NCBI GenBank assembly: GCA_903834645.1
Contig: CAILKA010000181.1
Coordinates: 1-5,771, forward strand
Source: an uncultured beta proteobacterium
GTDB lineage: Bacteria; Pseudomonadota; Gammaproteobacteria; Burkholderiales; Burkholderiaceae_C
DNA length: 5,771 nt
Direction: 5' to 3'
In this document: one piece after another, positions 1 through 5,771 of the stretch
Layout: each line of letters begins with the position of its first letter
How positions within the stretch are numbered: position 1 is the first letter of the stretch
Translations under genes and position numbers: made by a program
Notes under the pieces: generated by a model
Database searches by the model: none
The model's input: only the letters and a program-made list of their open reading frames with translations
Told to the model about the DNA's origin: nothing

Positions 1-375
1 CTGGTCGCCCTGGCGGGCGAGCGCCTCGGCCCCTGAGCGCTCACCGGCCTGCAGGCGCAGGCGCTCGACCTGCGCGCGCAGCGAGAGCTCGCGCCCCGCG
101 ATCTGCGACTGCTCGGCGCCGGCGAAGGTAGGGTCGAGCGTGGCCAGGACCTCGCCGCGCCGAACCACCTGGCCAGGGCGGATGCGCACCGCGCTGAGCA
201 GGCCGGGCTCGAGCGTGCGAACCAGCATGTTCTGCGAGGGATTCACGAGACGGCCGCGGCCGGCCACCCGCACATCGAGCGGCGCCCAGGCGGCCCAGGC
301 GATTGCCGACACCACCAGCGCCACCAGCAGGTAGACCACCCAGGCGGCGGCCGAGCGTTCGACGGGCGCGCTCAT
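1..375 (-). CDS. HlyD-family T1SS membrane fusion (periplasmic adaptor) protein, N-terminal part
   Basis: This is the inner-membrane adaptor that should link the ABC transporter to an outer-membrane TolC-type channel during one-step export. The gene reads from ATG at 375-373 and is open to the left edge, giving 125 residues without a stop. Residues 1-11 are a short cytoplasmic tail. Residues 12-29 are one hydrophobic membrane anchor (WVVYLLVALVVSAIAWAA). Residues 32-82 match the start of the HlyD fold: APLD, GRLVNPSQN, then a biotinyl/lipoyl-like half-motif LEPGLLSAVRIRPGQVVRRG followed by EVLATLDPT. From about residue 86 the sequence is Glu, Gln, Arg and Leu rich (EQSQIAGRELSLRAQVERL), as expected for the first helix of the coiled-coil hairpin. 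The ATG lies 7 bp after the transporter stop and has no strong Shine-Dalgarno, so translational coupling is likely. The typical family length is about 400-480 residues, so most of the gene is outside the window. Confidence 0.92.
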   Translation of the reverse strand, partial: MSAPVERSAAAWVVYLLVALVVSAIAWAAWAPLDVRVAGRGRLVNPSQNMLVRTLEPGLLSAVRIRPGQVVRRGEVLATLDPTFAGAEQSQIAGRELSLRAQVERLRLQAGERSGAEALARQGDQ

Positions 376-382
376 GGCGGTC

Positions 383-2542
383 TCAGAGATGACGGGTCTG
401 CTGCTGCCACAGGCCGGCGTAGACGGCACAGCGCGGCAGCAGTTCGGCGTGGCGGCCGGCATCGATGATCCGGCCGCGTTGCATGACCACGATGGCGTCG
501 GCACCGGTGAGCGTGGAGAGCCGGTGCGAGACGATGATCACTGTACGGCCCCTGGCCAGGCGGGCGAGGTTGTCGAGGAAGATCGCCTCGGACTCGGGAT
601 CGAGTGCGCTGGCGGCCTCATCGAGGATCAGCAGCCGGGGCTGGGGCAGCAGCGCGCGGGCGATCGCCAGGCGCTGACGCTGGCCGCCCGACAGGTTGGA
701 GCCGCCCTCCTCCAGCGGCGTCTCGTAGCCCAGGGGCAGGCGCTCGATGAACTCATCGGCGCCGGCCAGCCGGGCCGCCTCGACCACCGCCTCCATGGGC
801 GCCTCGGGCATCGAGAACGCGATGTTCTCGCGCACCGTGCCGCGAAACAGGAAGCTGTCCTGCAGCACCACGCCCACCGAGCGGCGCAGGTGCTGCAGGT
901 CGATCTCGCGGATGTCCACGCCATCCAGGCGCACCACGCCCTCCTGCACATCATGGAAGCCACCGAGGATGCGGGTGAGGGTGGTCTTGCCCGAGCCGCT
1001 GCGCCCCACCACGCCCACCACCTTGCCCTCGGGGATGGTGAAGCTGATGCGATCGAGCGCGGCCGCCGCGCTGCCGGGATAGCGGAAGCTGACCTCGTCG
1101 AACTCGATGCGCCCGCGCAGCGCCGGGCGCAGGCTGCGCCCGCAGCCGCCACGCTCGCGCGGCGCGTCCATGATCTGGCCGAGCAGGCGGACCGACATCG
1201 CGGTCTCCTGGTACTCGTGCACCAGCGAAATCACCTGCACCAGCGGCGAGATCACCCGCCCGGCGAGCATCTGGAAGGCGATCAGCGCGCCGATGCTCAG
1301 CTGCTGCTCGATCACCAGCCCCGCGCCGAGGGCGATCACGCCGATCTGCATCAGCTTTTCCATCAGCGAGACCAGGGCATTGGCGGTGGCCGAGAGACGG
1401 CCCACGCGGAAATGCATGTCCACGGCCTGCTCGGACTGTCGTTCCCAGTGGCCCTGACGCAGACTCTCGGCGGCCAGTGCCTTGATCGCACGCATGCCCT
1501 GGATGGACTCCACCAGCAGCGCCTGCCGCTCGCCCTCGACCGCGATCAGCGCCTGCAGCCGGCGACGGAAGGGCGGGACCAGGGCGCCCACCACCACGCC
1601 GATCGCGAGCGCGAAACCGAGCACCAGCGCGGCCAGCGTCGCCGAATAGAAAAACAGGATGGGCAGCACCACCACCAGCGCGGAGGCATCGAGCAGCGTC
1701 ATGAAGAGCCGCCCGGTGAGGAACTGCCGGATCTTCTCGGCCTGCTGCATGTTGCGTGCGATGACGCCGGCGGCGCCGCGCTCGAAGAAGGTGATCGGCA
1801 GCGACAGCAGCCGCTCGAAGGTGGTTCGCACCAGCCGCAGGTCGATCCGGCTGGAGGCCTCCAGCAGCAGGAACTGACGCAGGAACTGGAAGCCGGCCTC
1901 GAAGGCCACCGCCCCCACCACGCCAACGGTGAGCACCACCAGCGAGGCGGCCGCCTCATGGGGCACCACCCGGTCGATCACGAGTTGCATGAAGACCGGC
2001 ACCGCCAGCGCGAGCACCTCCAGCATCACCGCGGCCTGTGCGCGCGCGCGGAAGCTGCGGCGCTCGCGCAGCATCTGCGGCAGGAACCAGAGCAGCCCGA
2101 AGGGCTGGGATTCATCGCTGAGCGAGAGCGCGCGACGCAGCAGCAGCGCCTCGCCCGACCAGGCCGCGGCCAACGCCGGCTCGGCCACCTGAAGCACCAC
2201 ATCAGCCGGCCGCGCGAGCGGATCGCGCACCAGCAGGAAGGCCTGATCGTCCTTGCGCAGACGCCCCACCAGCAGCACGCAGTTGCCGTTGCTCAGACGC
2301 AGGATGACCGGCAGGCGCGGCTCGAGCTCGGCCAGGCGGGTGACATCACCCCGCCAGACCCGGCCGACCAGATCGTGGGCGGCGGCCAGCCGCGCCAGCG
2401 CGGGCAGATCCTCCATGCCGGCAAGACCGCGGGCGAGCTCGGCTGGGTCCAGGCTGAGTCCCAGCGGCTGCGCGGCCCAGGCCAGGCAGGCGCAGGCCGA
2501 ACCGAGCGGATCGGCCGCGGGCGGGGCCTCGGGCCCGGTCAT
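383..2542 (-). CDS. HlyB-type T1SS ABC transporter (permease/ATPase with inactive C39-like domain)
   Basis: This fused permease/ATPase should energise export of the upstream RTX protein across the inner membrane. Counting from ATG at 2542 (719 residues, about the size of HlyB), residues 11-133 are a C39 peptidase-like domain. By hand alignment the catalytic Cys position is Ser15 and the His position is Asn87; only the Asp-Pro at 107-108 is kept, so the domain should bind substrate rather than cut it. A HlyB-like FGLLWFLPQMLRERR segment follows. About six membrane segments lie near 168-193, 200-221, 283-322 (two) and 397-431 (two). The nucleotide-binding domain has Walker A GRSGSGKTT (513-521), Q-loop Gln561, signature LSGGQ (617-621), Walker B LLILDE (637-642), D-loop ALDP and switch His673, all intact. 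ATG at 2542 is preferred because GGAAGGG sits 6 nt upstream; an in-frame GTG at 2566 would add 8 residues and lacks a comparable site. The stop is TGA at 385-383. The substrate pairing is inferred from adjacency. Confidence 0.97.
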   Translation of the reverse strand: MTGPEAPPAADPLGSACACLAWAAQPLGLSLDPAELARGLAGMEDLPALARLAAAHDLVGRVWRGDVTRLAELEPRLPVILRLSNGNCVLLVGRLRKDDQAFLLVRDPLARPADVVLQVAEPALAAAWSGEALLLRRALSLSDESQPFGLLWFLPQMLRERRSFRARAQAAVMLEVLALAVPVFMQLVIDRVVPHEAAASLVVLTVGVVGAVAFEAGFQFLRQFLLLEASSRIDLRLVRTTFERLLSLPITFFERGAAGVIARNMQQAEKIRQFLTGRLFMTLLDASALVVVLPILFFYSATLAALVLGFALAIGVVVGALVPPFRRRLQALIAVEGERQALLVESIQGMRAIKALAAESLRQGHWERQSEQAVDMHFRVGRLSATANALVSLMEKLMQIGVIALGAGLVIEQQLSIGALIAFQMLAGRVISPLVQVISLVHEYQETAMSVRLLGQIMDAPRERGGCGRSLRPALRGRIEFDEVSFRYPGSAAAALDRISFTIPEGKVVGVVGRSGSGKTTLTRILGGFHDVQEGVVRLDGVDIREIDLQHLRRSVGVVLQDSFLFRGTVRENIAFSMPEAPMEAVVEAARLAGADEFIERLPLGYETPLEEGGSNLSGGQRQRLAIARALLPQPRLLILDEAASALDPESEAIFLDNLARLARGRTVIIVSHRLSTLTGADAIVVMQRGRIIDAGRHAELLPRCAVYAGLWQQQTRHL

Positions 2543-2548
2543 CGGCGG

Positions 2549-2555
2549 CCCTTCC
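2549..2555 (-). promoter_or_regulatory. Ribosome binding site of the ABC transporter gene
   Basis: On the minus strand GGAAGGG ends 6 nt before ATG at 2542-2540. This is the best Shine-Dalgarno match near any start in the window, and it favours the ATG over the GTG at 2566, which has only a weak GGTGGG further upstream. Confidence 0.65.
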
Positions 2556-2603
2556 GCAGGCGGCACCGCACAGCGCCCACCAACCGCCTGCGCGCGCCGT
2601 GGG

Positions 2604-5600
2604 TCACCCCTGTGTTGCCAGTGGCGACATGGCCTGCACCTGGGGGTTGGCCAGCAGGCTGTGGATGAGCGCCGAGCCGCTGAGCGCGCCCTCGGCGTTG
2701 CCCAGCACCGCGCCCGCGGCGGCGTACACCGTCACCGCGTCCTGCGCCTGAGATGCGCCGGCCTCTGTCGCGCCGCCCGCGGCCTGCCCACCCAGCCCGA
2801 AGTTCGGGCTGCTCACCACCACCGGCGGGCCGTCCTTGCCGTCATCGGCCGGCGCCTGCACCACGAAGCGGGGCGCCTCGCGCGTGACCACCAGCGCCCG
2901 CCCCGCCGAAGACAGCGTGGGCGAGAGGTCGGCCGTCATCACCCCGCTGGCCGTCACCCCCGCCGTGCGGTTCTTGAACTCCTCGCTCTCGGTGAACCCG
3001 GTGAGCACCGCCGTGCGGGTGGAGCCCCCGGTGAGCGCGCCCACCCAGCCCGCCAGCCCCCCGGCATCGGCCGCCCGACCCAGCACATTCTGGTAGAGCA
3101 GGCTGATGTACTGCGTGTTGTCCAGGCTGCCGTACTTGGCCTGGAACTCGGCCGAGCCCACGAAGCCGCCCGCCGCCTGGTTCAGGCTCATGCCGCCCTC
3201 GAGCGCCGCCGTCCAGCCCTGCAGCCCCGGCGCATCGGGCGCGCGACCCAGCGCCCCCCAGTACAGCCGCGTCACGCTGGTGGCCGTCTCGTTCACATCC
3301 CACCAGCCCGTGGGGTTGCGCGCGCTGAACGAGCTCACGAACTCGGCCGACTCCGAGAACCCGGTGATCAGCTGCCCGCGGCTCATGCCACCGTCGAGCG
3401 CGCCGCGCCAGCCCGCCAGACCACCCTCGTCGGCCTCGCGCCCGAGCACATTGCGATAGGTCTGCTGCACGAACGCGGTGTTGCTCACATTGCTGCCAAA
3501 GCGCTGGACGAACTCCGGGCTGCCCACGAAGTCCAGCGCCACCGTCTCCAGGCTCGTGCCGGCATCGAGCCGCCCCGCGTGGAAGTTCAGCCCCGGGCCG
3601 TCGCCACCACGGCCCAGCGCCGCCTCGTACAGCCGCGCCACCCGCGCGATGCTCGCCGTGGGGTCGAAATACTGCACGCCGTCGTAGTAGCGAATGGCCT
3701 CGATCCCGCTGAGCCGGTCGTTGCCATCGGGGCCGCTGAGCGTGGCCGTGCCGGTGAGCGCGTTGCCGGTGAGCGTGAACTGCTTGCGCACACCGCCGGC
3801 CAGCACCGTGTCGCGCCCGGCGCCGCCCTCGATGGTGTCGTCGCCCGCGCCGCCCGTGAAGCGGTTGGCCCCGGCGTTGCCGGTGAGCGTGTTGGCCAGC
3901 GCGTTGCCGGTGGCCGAGAGGTCGGCGCTGCCGGTGAGCGCCAGGTTCTCCACATTGGCCGGCAGCGTGTAGCTCACCGAGGCCTGCACGGTGTCGGTGC
4001 CCTGGACGGCCTCCTCGATCACCCGCACATCGCTGCTGCCCACCACATAGGTGTCGTCGCCCGCGCCGCCGGCCAGATCCTTGATCAGGCCCTTGCCATC
4101 GAGCGTGTCGTTGCCGCTGGTGCCATCGAGCTGCGTGGCGGTGAGCACCCCGTCGCTGGCAAGGAACGCGGTGCGGTTGCCGAACTCCTCGCTCTCGGTG
4201 AACCCGGTGAGCACCGCCGTGCGGGTGTTGCCCGCGTTGAGCGAGCCCGCCCAGCCCGCCAGCCCCCCGGCATCAGCCGCCCGGCCCAGCACGTTCTGGT
4301 AGAGCAGGCTGATGTACTGCGTGTTGTCCAGGCTGCCGTACTTGGCCTGGAACTCGGCCGAGCCCACGAAGCCGGCGGCCGCATCGTTCAGGCTCATGCC
4401 GCCCTCGAGCGCGCCGGCCCAGCCCTGCAGCCCGGCCGCGTCGGGGCCGCGGCCCAGCGCACCCCAGTACAGGCGCATCGCACGGCCCGCGTTGGCGTTG
4501 TCCGTGAACTGGCGCGTGGCCACATCGAGCACGCCATCGGCAAAGCGAAGCCGCTCCACCACGGAGAGCGCGTCATTGCCATCGGGACCGCTGACCGTGG
4601 CGCTGGTGGCGTCACCGCTCACCGTGTACTGCCGCCGGATGCCGCCAAACACCGCGGTGTCGGTGCCCGCCCCGCCGTCGAGCGTGTCGTTGCCAGCGGC
4701 CCCGGTGAGGGTGTCATCGCCGCCCAGGCCGCGCAAGGTGTCGTTGCCGCTGGTGTCGGCGAGCGTGTCGTTCCCCTCGGTGCCCCGGATGGCGCCATCG
4801 GGCAGCGCGGCCACCGCCGCGGTGGCGCTGCTGGTCACGCTCTCGGCGGTGCCGCCGTTGTCGGTGTAGCTGGCGGTGACGGTGAGGGTCTTGCCGACCT
4901 CGGCCGCGGTGAGCGTGTAGGTGGCCGCGGTGGCCCCGCTGATGACCGAGCCGCCGGCGCGCCACTGGTAGCTGATGGCGCCTGCGCCGCTTGCGGGAAT
5001 GCCGTCGACATCGGCCAGCGTGTTGCTGGCGGTGAGCACCTGGCCCTGCGTGGGCGTGCCGGCGATGCTCACCGCGCCGCTGGGCGCGTCGTTGACCGCG
5101 GCGGTCTGCACCTGCACCTGCACCACGCCGGTGGAGACACCCCCGGCATCGGCGGCGCGCACCGTGAAGGCGTTGAGCAGGCCGTTGGCGTCGGCCGCCG
5201 GTGTCCAGCTCAGGGACTGGCCCGCGCTGATCGCGGTGACCCCGGCGGTGACCGGCACCCCGCCCAGGCGCAGCGTGCCGGTGCTCACCTGCTCCACCCG
5301 GAACGAGATGGCATCGCCCTCGGCGTCGGTCGCGTTGGAGGCCGCCTTGAGCGCCTCCCAGGTGATGGTGTATGCGGTGTCTTCGGTGGCACCGGTCAGC
5401 GCGGTGAGGGTGCTCAGGGTGGGCGCGGCATTAGTCGCCTGCAGCGAGGCGGCCGTCACCGAGGCATCAGCAAACCGCAACTGTTCCACACCAGCCAGGG
5501 TGTCGGTGCCCTCGGCGCTGGAGACCACCGTGAAGCGGCTGGCGGCCGCGTTCCAGCTCACGCTGTAGAGAGAACGCGCACCGGCGAAAACCACGGTGTC

Positions 5601-5771
5601 GGTGCCCTCGCCGCCATCGATGCTGTCGTTGCCGGCGCCACCGTCGAGTGTGTCGTCACCGAGGGCGCCAAGCAGGGTGTCGTTCCCGCCGAAGCCGCGT
5701 ACCTGATCGCCGCCATCACCGCCATCGATCTGACCCCCCCGGTCAGTAGCGAGCACGATGTCGTTGTTGCC
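2604..5771 (-). CDS. Large RTX calcium-binding protein with cadherin-like, Ig-like and three DUF4214 modules (start not in window)
   Basis: This is a predicted T1SS substrate, secreted or surface-bound. The frame is open to the right edge; the GTG at 5756 lies inside an RTX repeat and is not the start. Residues counted from the edge (1055 in total): RTX block 1 at 1-63; linker 64-105; cadherin-like domain 112-227 (TEDTAYTITWEAL, DAEGDAISF, WTPAADANGLLNAFTV); bacterial Ig-like domain 229-321 (GTPTQGQVLTASNTLAD, ISYQWRAGG, YTLTAAEVGKTLTVTASYTD); RTX block 2 at 327-376; linker 377-417; DUF4214 A 430-535; RTX block 3 at 548-656; linker 657-704; DUF4214 B 708-816; DUF4214 C 830-936; tail 941-1055. 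I saw no cysteine, and the protein is Gly, Ala, Asp and Thr rich, as is usual for RTX exports. The stop is TGA at 2606-2604, about 60 bp before the transporter ATG. An adhesin or matrix role is inferred from the modules. No protease, lipase or pore-forming signature is visible, but the missing N-terminus could hold one. Confidence 0.95.
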   Translation of the reverse strand, partial: GNNDIVLATDRGGQIDGGDGGDQVRGFGGNDTLLGALGDDTLDGGAGNDSIDGGEGTDTVVFAGARSLYSVSWNAAASRFTVVSSAEGTDTLAGVEQLRFADASVTAASLQATNAAPTLSTLTALTGATEDTAYTITWEALKAASNATDAEGDAISFRVEQVSTGTLRLGGVPVTAGVTAISAGQSLSWTPAADANGLLNAFTVRAADAGGVSTGVVQVQVQTAAVNDAPSGAVSIAGTPTQGQVLTASNTLADVDGIPASGAGAISYQWRAGGSVISGATAATYTLTAAEVGKTLTVTASYTDNGGTAESVTSSATAAVAALPDGAIRGTEGNDTLADTSGNDTLRGLGGDDTLTGAAGNDTLDGGAGTDTAVFGGIRRQYTVSGDATSATVSGPDGNDALSVVERLRFADGVLDVATRQFTDNANAGRAMRLYWGALGRGPDAAGLQGWAGALEGGMSLNDAAAGFVGSAEFQAKYGSLDNTQYISLLYQNVLGRAADAGGLAGWAGSLNAGNTRTAVLTGFTESEEFGNRTAFLASDGVLTATQLDGTSGNDTLDGKGLIKDLAGGAGDDTYVVGSSDVRVIEEAVQGTDTVQASVSYTLPANVENLALTGSADLSATGNALANTLTGNAGANRFTGGAGDDTIEGGAGRDTVLAGGVRKQFTLTGNALTGTATLSGPDGNDRLSGIEAIRYYDGVQYFDPTASIARVARLYEAALGRGGDGPGLNFHAGRLDAGTSLETVALDFVGSPEFVQRFGSNVSNTAFVQQTYRNVLGREADEGGLAGWRGALDGGMSRGQLITGFSESAEFVSSFSARNPTGWWDVNETATSVTRLYWGALGRAPDAPGLQGWTAALEGGMSLNQAAGGFVGSAEFQAKYGSLDNTQYISLLYQNVLGRAADAGGLAGWVGALTGGSTRTAVLTGFTESEEFKNRTAGVTASGVMTADLSPTLSSAGRALVVTREAPRFVVQAPADDGKDGPPVVVSSPNFGLGGQAAGGATEAGASQAQDAVTVYAAAGAVLGNAEGALSGSALIHSLLANPQVQAMSPLATQG
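2965..3270 (-). repeat. Direct repeat copy 2, encoding DUF4214 module C
   Basis: Partner of 4171-4476. By hand count the two encoded modules share about 91 of 104 residues. The perfect segments are 2976-3021 and 3088-3168. The differences cluster in the loops around GW and in the residue just after FTESEEF (Lys here, Gly in copy A). Confidence 0.9.
3324..3650 (-). other. DUF4214 module B, divergent copy within the RTX protein
   Basis: It has the same two-half plan as copies A and C: LYEAALGR and TYRNVLGR 57 residues apart, with FVGSPEF and FSESAEF endings. The first half is clearly different in sequence (GPGLNFHAGRLDAGTSLETV), lacking the GW of the other copies. It lies directly before copy C with a spacer of about 13 residues containing GWWDVNE. 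Confidence 0.85.
3804..4130 (-). repeat. Long composite RTX block 3
   Basis: Two short nonapeptide runs (SGNDTLDGKG to AGGAGDDTY, and TGGAGDDTIEGGAGRDT) flank a segment of about 60 residues with EEAVQGTDTVQASVSYTLP, NVENLALTG and TGNALANTLTGNAGAN. That middle segment is a common beta-rich unit in long RTX proteins. Confidence 0.88.
4171..4476 (-). repeat. Direct repeat copy 1, encoding DUF4214 module A
   Basis: This 306-bp stretch aligns without gaps to 2965-3270, offset by 1206 bp. Segments 4182-4227 (46 bp) and 4294-4374 (81 bp) are identical to their partners. It encodes most of a DUF4214 module of two half-repeats, with LYWGALGR and LYQNVLGR 56 residues apart, each followed by GL.GW and a Phe/Ser/Glu-Phe ending (FVGSAEF, FTESEEF). 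Confidence 0.9.
4644..4793 (-). repeat. RTX nonapeptide block 2
   Basis: About five repeats of the GTEGNDTLA, GNDTLRGLGGDDTL and GNDTLDGGAGTDT type, ending in AVFGG. A Tyr-containing linker with GPDGND and ERLRFADG follows, and then DUF4214 copy A. Confidence 0.92.
4809..5087 (-). other. Bacterial Ig-like domain within the RTX protein
   Basis: About 93 residues with the familiar pattern GTPTQGQVLTASNTLADVDG, then SYQWRAGGSVISGAT, YTLTAAEVGKTLTVTASYTD and a short exit strand. Such domains occur in large T1SS-exported adhesins as beta-sandwich spacers. Confidence 0.75.
5091..5438 (-). other. Cadherin-like / tandem-95-type domain within the RTX protein
   Basis: About 116 residues. They begin after NAAPTL, carry TEDTAYTITWEAL and DAEGDAISFRV, then SLSWTPAADANGLLNAFTVRAAD, and end in VNDAP. 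This order of motifs is typical of the cadherin-like repeats found in bacterial surface proteins, and VNDAP is the common junction to the next module. The assignment rests on motif recall and was not searched. Confidence 0.7.
5583..5771 (-). repeat. RTX nonapeptide block 1 (calcium-binding beta-roll)
   Basis: About six GGxGxDxLx-type repeats, slightly irregular at the start (GGQIDGGDGGDQV) and regular afterwards (GGNDTLLG, GDDTLDGGAGNDSIDGG). The run ends in GTDTVVFAG, the usual exit of an RTX block. It continues past the right edge (GNNDIV). Confidence 0.9.

Noticed and set aside
2564..2566. GTG at 2566 as the start of the transporter
   Set aside because: It is possible, but ATG at 2542 has a GGAAGGG site at ideal spacing, and the extra eight residues (Pro-rich) precede the conserved domain without adding to it.
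2567..2594. Possible hairpin between the RTX and transporter genes (7-bp arms CGCGCAG / CTGTGCG with one G-T pair, 14-nt loop)
   Set aside because: The stem is short, the loop is large and no U-run follows. In such GC-rich DNA this is expected by chance. An attenuator between substrate and exporter genes is known in some hly operons, but this sequence does not support one.
374..2668. 764-codon open frame on the plus strand opposite the ABC transporter gene
   Set aside because: It is antisense to a gene with complete ABC motifs. Its translation is dominated by His, Gln, Arg and Gly with no domain pattern, which is the usual artefact of GC-rich codons read backwards.
2965..4476. The 306-bp direct repeats as a mobile element or attachment sites
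   Set aside because: They lie in frame within one gene, encode protein modules, and have no inverted ends, transposase or target duplication. Internal gene duplication explains them.
2836..5568. Several plus-strand open frames (for example 4312-4869 and 4975-5568) opposite the RTX gene
   Set aside because: They are Ser, Pro, Ala and Val rich mirrors of Gly/Asp-rich RTX codons. The similar ones at 2836-3096 and 4051-4302 simply reflect the DUF4214 duplication. They show no ribosome binding site or recognisable domain.
5754..5756. GTG at 5756 as the start of the RTX gene
   Set aside because: The frame stays open to the window edge and the upstream codons encode GNNDI, part of an RTX repeat. 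No ribosome binding site can be placed, so the gene is 5'-incomplete.

Overview
The window is very GC-rich, and all three genes read on the minus strand with almost no intergenic space. Base composition and codon use fit a high-GC Gram-negative proteobacterium, for example Burkholderiales or a high-GC alphaproteobacterium. The lineage cannot be settled from this sequence. The content is one type I secretion (T1SS) locus: a large RTX surface or secreted protein and the inner-membrane parts of its likely exporter.

In transcription order (right to left): 5771-2604 is the C-terminal 1055 residues of a calcium-binding RTX protein whose start lies beyond the right edge. 2542-383 is a complete HlyB-type ABC transporter with a degenerate, non-catalytic C39 peptidase-like domain. 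375-1 is the N-terminal 125 residues of a HlyD-family membrane fusion protein that runs off the left edge. The gaps are about 60 bp (37 bp if the upstream GTG is the true start of the transporter gene) and 7 bp, so a single operon is likely. The outer-membrane TolC-type channel is not in the window.

The RTX protein is a mosaic: RTX block, short beta linker, cadherin-like domain, Ig-like domain, RTX block, linker, DUF4214 copy A, long RTX block, linker, DUF4214 copy B, DUF4214 copy C, then a tail of about 115 residues without repeats. Copies A and C are nearly identical, even in DNA (an 81-bp perfect repeat 1206 bp apart), whereas copy B, between them, is divergent. This points to recent internal duplication or gene conversion.

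The expected working model is as follows. HlyB-like and HlyD-like proteins form the inner-membrane exporter and recruit a TolC-type channel. The unfolded RTX protein is recognised through its C-terminal end, exported in one step, and folds outside the cell as calcium fills the beta-rolls. The cadherin-like and Ig-like modules suggest adhesion or a surface matrix role rather than an obvious enzyme or toxin, but the N-terminal part that could carry another activity is not visible. No RNA genes, insertion sequences, CRISPR arrays, convincing promoters or terminators were seen, and no stretch over 300 bases lacks a gene.
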